A DNA stretch of 64,000 nt, from NCBI RefSeq assembly GCF_017114945.1, contig NZ_JABXKQ010000144.1, forward strand, positions 41,759-105,758, written 5' to 3'. Every line of letters starts with the position of its first letter. Position 1 is the first letter of the stretch. Positions 45,069-53,049 of this stretch are shown piece by piece. The notes beneath the pieces were generated by a model that saw only the letters and a program-made list of their open reading frames with translations, was not told where the DNA came from and searched no databases. This DNA is from Nostoc sp. JL34. Lineage in GTDB: Bacteria > Cyanobacteriota > Cyanobacteriia > Cyanobacteriales > Nostocaceae. A program made the position numbers and the translations under genes.

Positions 45069-45773
45069 CAAATTCTCCCAGCAGGATATCTTGCTGTCCT
45101 ATTTTATTCCCTGCTGGAAAATTAGCTAGAGTCCAATACGCTTCAATACAGTTCAGTTAAGCCTAAAAATTATACTGATGTAGGTTGGGTTGAGGAACGT
45201 AGACCCAAAGGGGCTTCCCGTACGTAAACCAACATTATCGAGACTTTGTTGGGTTGATCTGTCGCTCAACTTAACAAAGCCCCACCGATAATCCCTGCTG
45301 TATCGAGAAAATCATATTACAATAAAATACCAAAAACCTGGTCGAGGTTGACCAGGTTTTATCGAGTTTACAGGCTTCAAATTTTAAACTAATTAACTAG
45401 CTGAAAGTTAATAACTAGGGTGGACTGAAAAACTAACAAACTCAGCACTCTTGTGTTTTTCCGCTTTAGGATTTGGCTTTGCCTTCTACATTAGGCTTTT
45501 TGCCACTTCTATCACATTTGATATGCTGAAATTTGCTTGGGCTGATGACAAGGGGACACTAAGTCATTGACCCTTTTTGTTTGGTTTTATTTTATTTGGT
45601 GTCCTACTATCTAAATTATCACTTAATTTGTGAGTTGCAACTCTTGGTTTACGAAAGTTGACGTTTTGTGAGATTTTGCAATCTAGAGTCAGAAATTTGA
45701 TCCCCAACCCTCTTTTGAAGAAAGTTATAGGGATCTTGGATAGATTAAGCATAGTAACCAAACTGCATTGTCA
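45069..45773. other. Intergenic region with dispersed repeats, 705 bp
   Basis: A cyanobacterial repeat of the GTAGGTTGGGTTGAGGAACG type starts near 45180. A perfect terminator-like hairpin is at 45333-45360. A 65-codon minus frame (45564-45761) has no recognisable content, and I treat it as chance. Confidence 0.55.
45333..45360. terminator. Perfect hairpin AAAACCTGGTC/GACCAGGTTTT
   Basis: An 11-bp stem with a 6-nt loop (45344-45349) and A/T-rich ends, functional on both strands. It lies downstream of the aldo/keto reductase gene on the minus strand, though 400 bp away, so it could instead end an unannotated transcript. Confidence 0.65.
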
Positions 45774-46730
45774 TCAATCCCACATAATCTGATTATCATC
45801 CAGATGGTCAGTGACAATCCGGCCAATGGCATCAATTTCTGCCAATTCGGCTGTAGAAAGCTTGATTTGGGCGGCTAATGCGTTGTCTCGTGCTTGTTCG
45901 GGATAACGCCCTCCAGCGATCGCATTTGTTTGAGGTTGAGCAATTAACCAGGCTAAAGCTAACTGAGCAAGGGTACAATTATGTAGAAGGGCTATAGGAC
46001 GCAGTTTTTCTAGCGCTTGTTGGGCACGTTCAAAGTTTTCGCCTTGAAACAGTTTATTTTTAGCACGGTTATCTGTTGGGTCAAATTTATGACCGAGAGC
46101 AAATCTTCCTGTTAACAACCCCTGCGCTAAAGGCGAATAAGCAAGGATAGAAATATTGTTTTCGATACAATAGGGCAATGCATCTTGTTCTACCTGTCTC
46201 CAGAATAAAGAATAGGGTGGTTGTAAACTATCAATACGTCCATAACTTGCTGCTTCTGCTAACTGGACACCAGAAAAATTGGAAACACCGATCGCTCGAA
46301 TTTTACCTTGCTCTTTGAGCAGGTTAAGAGCTTTCATAGTTTCTTCGATAGGTACTATTTCACTATTGAAAGCACCGGAGGGCCAATGTATTTGGTAAAG
46401 ATCGATGTAATCAGTTTTCAGGTTAGTTAAGGAGCGATCGCAAGCTTCAATCACTTGTTCATACTTGAGATGGTTAGCGAAAACTTTCGTGGCATATTCC
46501 ACATGATCGCGTACATCAGATAAAGCTTCAGCGACAATTTGCTCCGAATGTCCTTCACCATATACTTCAGCAGTGTCAATTGTCGTAATCCCAGCTTCAT
46601 AAGCGGCTCGAATGGTTTTAATCGAGTCAGCATCCTCAATTCCCACCCACATTCTTTTACCAGCTTGCCAAGTTCCCATGAGGATGGGTGTGATTTTGAC
46701 TTCACTTGTACCTAGGATTCGCTTTTCCAT
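45774..46730 (-). CDS. Aldo/keto reductase
   Basis: 318 aa TIM-barrel NADPH-dependent reductase. Catalytic tetrad residues are visible in TIDTAEVYGEGHSEQIV (Asp, Tyr), YATKVF (Lys) and YQIHWPS (His). The cofactor segment IAGGRYPEQARDN is near the C-terminus. It resembles the general stress or sugar-aldehyde reductase subgroup (YajO/IolS-like). Substrate not determined. It is divergent from the DUF1802 gene. Confidence 0.92.
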   Translation of the reverse strand: MEKRILGTSEVKITPILMGTWQAGKRMWVGIEDADSIKTIRAAYEAGITTIDTAEVYGEGHSEQIVAEALSDVRDHVEYATKVFANHLKYEQVIEACDRSLTNLKTDYIDLYQIHWPSGAFNSEIVPIEETMKALNLLKEQGKIRAIGVSNFSGVQLAEAASYGRIDSLQPPYSLFWRQVEQDALPYCIENNISILAYSPLAQGLLTGRFALGHKFDPTDNRAKNKLFQGENFERAQQALEKLRPIALLHNCTLAQLALAWLIAQPQTNAIAGGRYPEQARDNALAAQIKLSTAELAEIDAIGRIVTDHLDDNQIMWD

Positions 46731-46809
46731 AACTGCTTCCTAATTCATTACCTTGGACAGGTTCATACTTTATCAGTCTTAGCTTCAAATTAAATCAGAT
46801 TTACAGTAG

Positions 46810-47409
46810 ATGCCGATGGAATTGACTACAACTTTTCATGCTCTCAAAGAATGGGCAGTTGCCATAAATGCCTTGGAAAGTGGCAAAACAATTATGTTGC
46901 TCCGCAAAGGCGGTATCCATGAACGAAATGGACATTTCCAAGTTGCCCACAAGCAAATTCTGCTTTACCCTACTTATGAACATCAACAAGCTTTCATGCT
47001 GAAAGCTGAATATGCCAATAGTGTCTATCCAGTAACATCAGGCTGGCATCCTGAAACAGTTCGCATTGGCAGTTGGGCTGAAATTACAGATATTTTGCCC
47101 TGTAGTGACGAGTCTATTGTCAACAGTTTACTTCCCTTCCATATTTGGAACGAGCATTTTATTAGCGATCGCCTCAAATGGAAAGCACGTCAGCCCCTTT
47201 ATATTCTCCTTCTGCGGACATATAAACTACCGCAAGAGCAAGAAATTCCCTATTACGCTAAATACGCTGGCTGCAAGTCATGGATTGATTTAGATCGAGC
47301 AATTCACTTGCAAACAGCACAACCAGTTTTATCTAACTTTGCATACACCCAACTAGTAGAGACAATTCGCCAAATTGTCAGCGATAAGTTGTATGCTCCA
47401 TCCTTCTAA
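46810..47409 (+). CDS. DUF1802 family protein
   Basis: 199 aa. The family signature is ALKEWAVAINALESGKTIMLLRKGGIHERNGHF, followed by HKQILLYPTYEHQQAFMLK. It resembles a small nuclease- or NUDIX-like fold in general layout but has no established function. An ATG six bases later is an alternative start. A strong hairpin follows 19 bp after the stop. Confidence 0.87.
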   Translation: MPMELTTTFHALKEWAVAINALESGKTIMLLRKGGIHERNGHFQVAHKQILLYPTYEHQQAFMLKAEYANSVYPVTSGWHPETVRIGSWAEITDILPCSDESIVNSLLPFHIWNEHFISDRLKWKARQPLYILLLRTYKLPQEQEIPYYAKYAGCKSWIDLDRAIHLQTAQPVLSNFAYTQLVETIRQIVSDKLYAPSF

Positions 47410-47427
47410 TAACCCAACTTGTTGCCC

Positions 47428-47460
47428 AAATCCTCGACTTCTTTAAAAAGTCGGGGATTT
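47428..47460 (+). terminator. Hairpin after the DUF1802 gene
   Basis: AAATCCTCGACTT pairs with AAGTCGGGGATTT (one G-T type mismatch) around a short A/T loop. It lies 19 bp after the stop and ends in T-rich sequence. Confidence 0.75.
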
Positions 47461-47657
47461 AAATTTAGCTTGTAGATAAATACGAAATTGTTTCTCGTTA
47501 TCAAACGGATGATTATAAACAACCAACATCAAAATAGATTTGATATTGTTTGCTCATAGTGTTTAATCAACGGAACTTTATAACTAACTTCTAGAATCTC
47601 CGCTTATATATGTAAGCAGAAAAACAAATAGTCCGATTGCGAACCTCAGCCAAAATA

Positions 47658-47699
47658 GTAGTTATTGTTACACACGATCGCAAAAAACGCGGATAACAT
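47658..47699 (+). promoter_or_regulatory. NtcA-activated promoter candidate
   Basis: GTA at 47658-47660, eight bases, TAC at 47669-47671, exactly 22 bases, then TAACAT at 47694-47699. This is the complete class II NtcA promoter form GTA-N8-TAC-N20-24-TA-N3-T. Transcription would start near 47706 and run into a leader with two hairpins before the ORF at 47925, or form a separate small RNA. Confidence 0.55.
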
Positions 47700-47874
47700 G
47701 AGAAAAATCTCACCCGATAAACAAGGTGAGGTAAAGCTGTTTATCTCTATGTCCTATTAACAGCTGTCTTCCAGGCTATGAGTTGTTAAGCAATTATCTT
47801 GCAGTGGATAGAACTTAATTACATTTTGTCTAAAGTATTAGGCAAAAAATTATCCCCAAGGGTGATAATTAGCT

Positions 47875-47903
47875 TGACAAAAGCCTGCTATTATGCATTA
47901 TTA
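47875..47903 (+). promoter_or_regulatory. Possible sigma-70-type promoter close to the ORF
   Basis: TTGACA followed after 17 bp by ATTATT. This would give a leader of about 15 nt before the ATG at 47925. It may be an alternative to the upstream NtcA-type promoter. Confidence 0.4.
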
Positions 47904-47924
47904 GCTGAAACAAAGGAGTTTGCA

Positions 47925-48188
47925 ATGCATCGACAAATGTGCTGGTTATCTAAGTCTGGTGGCGACGGAGAGAAAATTTTGTATTTGCAGTCAGAACCCA
48001 ATCAACCCTGGCGTCCCTACACAGCTTTTGGACATTTTGCAGTCCCAGATTATCAAATACCAGGTGGTTCTAAAGGTTGGGCAACTTATCAAAAACTTTT
48101 GAAAGCAGGTTGGACACTAGTACCTAGCGCACGGGCAAACGAGTTTGGTGGCAGCAGCTACGCAGAGTCAACAATCCAAAATCAATAG
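47925..48188 (+). CDS. Small hypothetical protein
   Basis: 87 aa from the ATG at 47925, preceded by GGAG at 8 bp. The frame could run 42 codons further upstream, but the ribosome-binding site supports this start. The sequence has a DGEKILYLQSEPNQPWRPYT segment and GGSKGWATYQKLLKAGW, with no known motif. It lies downstream of a nitrogen-control promoter candidate. Function unknown. Confidence 0.65.
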   Translation: MHRQMCWLSKSGGDGEKILYLQSEPNQPWRPYTAFGHFAVPDYQIPGGSKGWATYQKLLKAGWTLVPSARANEFGGSSYAESTIQNQ

Positions 48189-48228
48189 TTATTTGTCATT
48201 GATTATTCTTAGCGTTCCTGCGTCTCCC

Positions 48229-49998
48229 TCACAAACCTCTGGGGGAACCTTCACCGCGAGGATCGGCAGCTCCTTCTAAAGTTCCATCAGATGTAATAGC
48301 GATCGCGTTACCATTACCCCAAGGCGCAGTTTCCTTAATTTTGTGTCCCCGACGGCGTAAGTCTTGTACAGTTAGAGCATCCAAGCCCCAGGATTCAACG
48401 CGCAACTCATCTGGAAGCCATTGATGATGTATGCGTGGAACAGAAACAGCCGCACCAACATCCATGTTGTATTCCAGCACATTCAGGATCACTTGTAAAA
48501 CCTGGGTGATGATGGTGCTACCACCAGGCGCACCTGCTGCCATCCGAAAATGACCATTTTCTGTGACTATTGTGGGAGTCATACTGGATAGAGGAGTTTT
48601 ACGGGGCGCAATGCTGTTGGCATCATTACCAACTAAACCAAAGGCATTAGGCACTCCTGGCGCAGCTGCAAAATCATCCATCTCATTGTTGAGGATAATT
48701 CCAGTTCCCGGTGTCACCACACCAGCACCAAAACTGAGATTAATCGTGAAAGTCAGACTCACGGCGTTGCGTTCTTCATCCACAACAGTGAGATGACTGG
48801 TTTCAGGAGATTCATGCTGAGGACAAGGGGATGAGGGAAGACGCAGACATTTTGAATTCAAATCTACTGGCTTGACTTCGGTGGAGGGTCGAGCCATTTG
48901 CATATTGATTTCTTGACGGCGTTTTTTAGCGTAAGCTGGACTGAGCAGTTCTTGTACAGGGACTTTGACAAAATCAGGATCGCCTAAATATTTTGAGCGA
49001 TCGCTATAAGCAATCTTCATTGCTTCTACCATTAAATGTATCGCGTCTGGATGATGCCATCCTAAAGATTTTAAATCGGTGTCACCAATAATATTTAAAA
49101 TCTGCAATAGGTGAACGCCTCCTGATGATGGTGGTGGCATTGAGCAAATTTTAGCTTTGCGAAAATTTCCACAAACGGGAGTGCGCCAGATTGGTTTGTA
49201 GGCTTTGAGGTCTTCTAGAGTAATTAAACCACCATTTTTTACCATATCAGAAGCGATCGCATTGGCAATACTTCCGGTGTAAAAACTTTGGGGATTTTGG
49301 GCAATTGCTGCTAAAGTACGTGCCAAATCACGCTGCACTAGCTTTTCCCCTGGTTTATAAAATTCGCCGTTGTGAGTGAAAATTTCCCGCACTGCTGGAT
49401 TGTTGAGAAGTGCTTGCTTGCTGGACTGGTTTGTTTGCAGAGAACGCCAAGTCGCCACATCGCCAATAACAAAGCCATCTTTAGCGAGTGCGATCGCAGG
49501 TTTCATCACCTCTTGCCAAGAAAGTTTACCATAGCGATGATGCACTTCATAAAGTCCCGCGACTGTTCCTGGTGTCGCCACTGCCAAATAACCATTAATA
49601 CTTGCATTTGGACGCACCTTTCCTTCTGCGTCAAGATACATATTTCTTGTCGCTTTCAGGGGTGCGCGTTCGCGGAAATCTAACGCTTTGATGTCGCCAG
49701 TTTTCTCAGAGTGCATCAGCAAAAATCCACCGCCACCAATTCCCGCCGAAAAAGGCTCAACTACAGAAATTGCAAAGGTTGTGGCTACGGCTGCATCCAC
49801 TGCATTACCACCTTTGCGTAACATCAAAATTCCCGCCTCACTCGCTAGGGGATGGGCTGAAACCACCATTCCTTTTTTGCTGTGGAGGGGTAAAGTTAAG
49901 GCGGCTGAGGCGACTTGGCTGTAAAGTAAGAAGCTGAAAGAAAAGATTGCGTAGGCGTAGCCCACCGCAACTCTCTTAGGTTTGACAACAGTAAGCAT
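48229..49998 (-). CDS. ggt: Gamma-glutamyltranspeptidase
   Basis: 589 aa. It is exported and cleaves gamma-glutamyl bonds, for example in glutathione. A signal peptide spans about residues 12-33. The large subunit begins HSKKGMVVSAHPLASEAG with GGNAVDAAVATTFAISVVEP. Autoprocessing occurs before the Thr in PETSHLTVVDEE, which becomes the small subunit N-terminus and nucleophile. The small subunit has GIILNNEMDDFA and KTPLSSMTPTIV with the substrate-binding serines. All key residues are present. Confidence 0.94.
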   Translation of the reverse strand: MLTVVKPKRVAVGYAYAIFSFSFLLYSQVASAALTLPLHSKKGMVVSAHPLASEAGILMLRKGGNAVDAAVATTFAISVVEPFSAGIGGGGFLLMHSEKTGDIKALDFRERAPLKATRNMYLDAEGKVRPNASINGYLAVATPGTVAGLYEVHHRYGKLSWQEVMKPAIALAKDGFVIGDVATWRSLQTNQSSKQALLNNPAVREIFTHNGEFYKPGEKLVQRDLARTLAAIAQNPQSFYTGSIANAIASDMVKNGGLITLEDLKAYKPIWRTPVCGNFRKAKICSMPPPSSGGVHLLQILNIIGDTDLKSLGWHHPDAIHLMVEAMKIAYSDRSKYLGDPDFVKVPVQELLSPAYAKKRRQEINMQMARPSTEVKPVDLNSKCLRLPSSPCPQHESPETSHLTVVDEERNAVSLTFTINLSFGAGVVTPGTGIILNNEMDDFAAAPGVPNAFGLVGNDANSIAPRKTPLSSMTPTIVTENGHFRMAAGAPGGSTIITQVLQVILNVLEYNMDVGAAVSVPRIHHQWLPDELRVESWGLDALTVQDLRRRGHKIKETAPWGNGNAIAITSDGTLEGAADPRGEGSPRGL

Positions 49999-50469
49999 TC
50001 TTATACCATTTTGTTTAATATTTTTTAGCCTACCGTTAAGGTGTACATTTAATACACATTTTTAGAAAAAGGAATAGCTGAAATCAAGGAAAATGAAGAC
50101 AGCAAAGGATATATTAACAGAGGTTGGAGTTATTCACTATGTAATTAATTAGTCTCTTTCTGAAAGCAGCTAATCAAACTATCTAGCAAAATGAATTCAG
50201 GAGGTAGAAGGCAGAAATAACCCACGCTTAAAAATATGGGATTGAAGCAAGGATGCTTTGGTTCTGGCGCTGCACGTCTCAATACAATTATTTTTTTTAG
50301 TAGGTTTTATACCCAGAACTAAAGTTTTGATTCATACTTATTTCCTCCTGCCTTCTGCTTTCTATTAATACTGTTTCACTTTAATAATGATACAAATACG
50401 TTGGTAGGGGTGTACATTTGTACGCCCCTATAGCCAATTCATCTGTTGTAAAGATTTTTGTCAATGGTA
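49999..50469. other. Intergenic region with inverted repeats, 471 bp
   Basis: It lies between the ggt start and the stop of the next minus-strand gene. AGGAGGTAGAAGGCAG near 50200 has a partly complementary TCCTCCTGCCTTCTGC near 50342. A strong hairpin is at 50405-50430. No gene is seen. Confidence 0.5.
50405..50430 (-). terminator. Palindromic hairpin after the membrane-anchored protein gene
   Basis: TAGGGGTGTACA and TGTACGCCCCTA pair around a 2-nt loop with one mismatch. It lies 40 bp after the stop of the minus-strand gene at 50470. It belongs to a frequent cyanobacterial repeat type. Confidence 0.6.
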
Positions 50470-51432
50470 TTACGGGCTGGTGATGGCTTTTGGTTGCAAA
50501 GATACAGATTGTCCATTAACTGATAATGCCGTAGCTTCTAAAATCTGTCCGTAACGATTGCGAGTGCCAAATCCTTTGGCTTGAATTGTGTTTCCGATGT
50601 TCGCCATACTGGCTAGCTGTTCGCCTACATGGGGCGGGAATTTGACAATTGTGCCATTAGAGATAATAACGCCGTTAATTTCTCCTCGATGTCCCACCAA
50701 CCAATTCTGAGCAGTTCCTTCCGCAGATAAGGTACTGTAGTTGCTCAAGTTGGGGGGTTGGGGTGCGGTTGTGGGAGGTTGTTCGACTAAAGTCTGTCCA
50801 GTTTGAGAATTGGTGATTTTTTTGGCTCTCACTTCCTGTCCGAAGCGAGTGGAAAAGCCAGAATCCCCAAAAATGCTCACTTTCGTGTCTGGGGTAATCA
50901 TCCCCACTAAACTGTCCCCCATCTGGGGAGGAAATTTCACCTGTAACCCGTTATTGAGTAATAGTCCATCCACCTTACCTTCAGGGTTGAGAAGATACTG
51001 TTTTACCTCTCCAGTGAAAGTGGTTCCGGCTGTGGGGGGTAATGCTGGTGGGGGTGCAGGGGGAATCTCTAGACGATTAGCATTGGGTAAATTGGCGCTT
51101 GGGAGATTAACTTCTAGCGATCGCCCACTTGGTGTAGCATTACTAGCAAAAGTATTGTATGTCCAAAAACCGAAAAGTGCGATCGCTGCGCCGATGCCGC
51201 CACTAGTTAAAATTAACTTTAACCTGCGTTGGCGATCGCGCTCTCGGATTTGCTTGGCTTGAATCTGTTGTATAGCTTGTTGAATCACGTCTGGCGGAAT
51301 TTGTACTTCCGCTCCAGCTTGCATAATCTCTTCTAAAGAATAATCCTGATTTTCTTGGGCATACAACTGAGCCGCCAAGGCAAAAACATCGGGAGCAATT
51401 TCTTGCGGAATACGAACTTTGGAGTTATTCAT
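50470..51432 (-). CDS. Membrane-anchored protein with a duplicated beta domain, divergent from the kinase operon
   Basis: 320 aa. A cytoplasmic helical segment (residues 1-70, ending in the basic RERDRQRRLK) precedes one membrane helix (about 72-93), then a Pro-rich linker, then two related domains. Domain 1 has GKVDGLLLNNGLQVKFPPQMG and FGQEVRAKKI; domain 2 has GEINGVIISNGTIVKFPPHVG and YGQILEATAL. The shared G-x-(I/V)-x-G-(L/V)-x3-(N)G-x-x-V-KFPP pattern suggests an OB-like barrel facing the periplasm. A near-perfect -24/-12 promoter lies 40-60 bp upstream. I know no proven function. Confidence 0.75.
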   Translation of the reverse strand: MNNSKVRIPQEIAPDVFALAAQLYAQENQDYSLEEIMQAGAEVQIPPDVIQQAIQQIQAKQIRERDRQRRLKLILTSGGIGAAIALFGFWTYNTFASNATPSGRSLEVNLPSANLPNANRLEIPPAPPPALPPTAGTTFTGEVKQYLLNPEGKVDGLLLNNGLQVKFPPQMGDSLVGMITPDTKVSIFGDSGFSTRFGQEVRAKKITNSQTGQTLVEQPPTTAPQPPNLSNYSTLSAEGTAQNWLVGHRGEINGVIISNGTIVKFPPHVGEQLASMANIGNTIQAKGFGTRNRYGQILEATALSVNGQSVSLQPKAITSP

Positions 51433-51473
51433 CTGTTTTAACTGAATTTAATCGCTAACTATAACTGTAAGAG

Positions 51474-51490
51474 TGCAAAACTCGTGCCAT
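51474..51490 (-). promoter_or_regulatory. Sigma-54 (-24/-12) promoter, leftward
   Basis: On the minus strand the site reads ATGGCACGAGTTTTGCA. Against the consensus YTGGCACGRNNNTTGCW only the first base differs, and GG and GC are separated by exactly 10 bp. Transcription would start near 51463, about 30 nt before the ATG at 51432. Confidence 0.75.
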
Positions 51491-51501
51491 AGATACAAGA
51501 C

Positions 51502-51515
51502 ACTCACTAGTCAGT
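51502..51515. promoter_or_regulatory. Dyad between the divergent promoters
   Basis: ACTCACTAGTCAGT is symmetric except for one base pair (ACTnACTAGTnAGT). It sits between the two -24/-12 promoters and could be an operator of the adjacent NtrC-type regulator. That regulator class usually binds further upstream, so this is speculative. Confidence 0.25.
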
Positions 51516-51545
51516 AAGGCAGCATGAAAAATGAGCAACTGGAAT

Positions 51546-51562
51546 TTGGCATAGTTTTTGCA
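51546..51562 (+). promoter_or_regulatory. Sigma-54 (-24/-12) promoter, rightward
   Basis: TTGGCATAGTTTTTGCA matches YTGGCACGRNNNTTGCW except at two middle positions (C to T, G to A). GG (51548-51549) and GC (51560-51561) are exactly 10 bp apart. Transcription would start near 51573, 16 nt before the kinase ATG. This suggests autoregulation. Confidence 0.7.
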
Positions 51563-51588
51563 CTTCTAGAAGTTCTAACTTTTATTCC

Positions 51589-53049
51589 ATGCAACCTATT
51601 GTGTTACCTCAACGTTGGACACTGCGGCGACAGCTAACAATCCTCAGCATCCTTTTTTTAGGTTTAAGTGGAGCTGCTTTGTGGTTAGTGGTACAACTAT
51701 TTCAAAGTCTGGAAGGTGCTGTTGTTGCCAGAAATCAGAGAGAATTAGCTTTTGCCAACACCAGACTAATTAAGCTGTTTTGGGAATCAAATCCTGGGCA
51801 AGCACCAAAGCCAAGTGAGCAGTCAAGCAAACCGTTGGCGGAACTTTCAAACGATGCGCTAACTGCTTTTCCAAGGGTAGAAGGGGGATTTTATCTACTT
51901 CAACAAGACCAGCTTTTAGGCTATGCCTATCCTACCCACGGAGGCCCTGTCCCCAAAAAAGATATTCCTCCTGCTGAACGAGACACAATTTTGCAATTGA
52001 CTCGGAGAGCCACAAGCCAAGGTTTACCCCAAGAATTAGTACTGCATCCCGGTCTTGATATCTTGGTACTGCGTGCCGATCCCCTACCTCTGTGGGGAGC
52101 CGTGTGGACGATGAAACGTATGCCTCATCTAGAAGATAGCAATCAAAACGTTTTAAGTGTTTTCGTAGTTTTAGGAATTTTAGTCGTGGGAGTTTGGACT
52201 TTTTATATTGCCTTACAACTTCAGTGGGGAGTGCAGCGACTCCAGCAAAGTATTAAAGCAATGGAAGAGGATAAAGCTTCGCTAATTCCTCCGCTACCCG
52301 CAGAAATGGGACTGTTGGGAACTGCAATTAATAGTATGCAATACCGCCGCCAAGAGTTAGAGCAGCGCTTGCACCGAGTTGAGCGCTTGGCTTCTCTGGG
52401 ACAACTGGTAGCAGGGGTAGCTCATGAAGTCCGCAATCCCCTAGCTAGTATGCGCCTCAACTTGCAATATACAGAACGGCAATTAAAAAAGCAGGGAATT
52501 ACAACTTTATCGATCGCTAGCTTACTAGAACAAGTAGACCGTTTAGAGATGCTGGTGCGACGGCTATTGTATTTTGACCAAAATCAGCAGGAAGAAATGG
52601 TAATTACTTCCCTAGAAGCGATCGCTTTTGAATCAGTTTCTCTATTACGTCTCAAAGCCGAAGAACAGGGAGTAACGCTTTTTTATCGCTCTGCTGCTGA
52701 ACCCTTGCCCCAAGTACCACTACGCCACCGAGAGTTAGGACAGGTGATGGTTAACTTAATCTTAAATGCTATCCAAGCCAGTCCACCGGAAAGTGAAGTT
52801 GAGGTTGGTGTAAGTCAAGAGCAAGACTACTTAGTGACTTGGGTAAAAGATACTGGCGCAGGTTTAGCACCAGAAGAACGCGATCGCATTTTCGATCCTT
52901 TTTATTCCACAAAACCTCAAGGAACAGGTTTAGGTTTAGCAATTAGCCACGAGATTGTCACCCGACACGGAGGGCATATTGATTTCAAATCTCAACCGGG
53001 TTGCACCGTTTTTAGCGTTTACTTACCGAAGAATCACAACGATGGCTAA
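51589..53049 (+). CDS. Membrane sensor histidine kinase of the NtrB/ZraS type
   Basis: 486 aa. One membrane helix at about residues 16-37 and a second near 184-206 enclose a periplasmic sensor domain of about 145 residues. A HAMP-like linker and coiled coil follow. The phosphoacceptor is His279 in GVAHEVRNPLASMRLNL, the spelling typical of kinases that pair with NtrC-type regulators. The ATPase domain has the N-box VNLILNAIQASP, the G1 box DTGAG, and the G2 box GTGLGLAISHEI. All catalytic boxes are intact. The stop overlaps the next start by 8 bp, so kinase and regulator are translationally coupled. The signal is unknown. Confidence 0.93.
   Translation: MQPIVLPQRWTLRRQLTILSILFLGLSGAALWLVVQLFQSLEGAVVARNQRELAFANTRLIKLFWESNPGQAPKPSEQSSKPLAELSNDALTAFPRVEGGFYLLQQDQLLGYAYPTHGGPVPKKDIPPAERDTILQLTRRATSQGLPQELVLHPGLDILVLRADPLPLWGAVWTMKRMPHLEDSNQNVLSVFVVLGILVVGVWTFYIALQLQWGVQRLQQSIKAMEEDKASLIPPLPAEMGLLGTAINSMQYRRQELEQRLHRVERLASLGQLVAGVAHEVRNPLASMRLNLQYTERQLKKQGITTLSIASLLEQVDRLEMLVRRLLYFDQNQQEEMVITSLEAIAFESVSLLRLKAEEQGVTLFYRSAAEPLPQVPLRHRELGQVMVNLILNAIQASPPESEVEVGVSQEQDYLVTWVKDTGAGLAPEERDRIFDPFYSTKPQGTGLGLAISHEIVTRHGGHIDFKSQPGCTVFSVYLPKNHNDG

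Larger units (their letters stand above)
47410..47924. other. Intergenic region, 515 bp
   Basis: It holds the terminator at 47428-47460, the NtcA-type promoter at 47658-47699, two hairpins (CTCACC/GGTGAG near 47709-47732, AGCTGTT/AACAGCT near 47736-47765) and a possible sigma-70 promoter at 47875-47903. Confidence 0.5.

Noticed and set aside
45564..45761. 65-codon minus-strand frame
   Set aside because: Overlaps repeat-like sequence, unusual composition and no recognisable motif.
52854..52868. GG-N10-GC sequence (TGGCGCAGGTTTAGC) inside the kinase gene
   Set aside because: Lies within the ATPase-domain coding sequence, poorer match at -12, and no gene start nearby.
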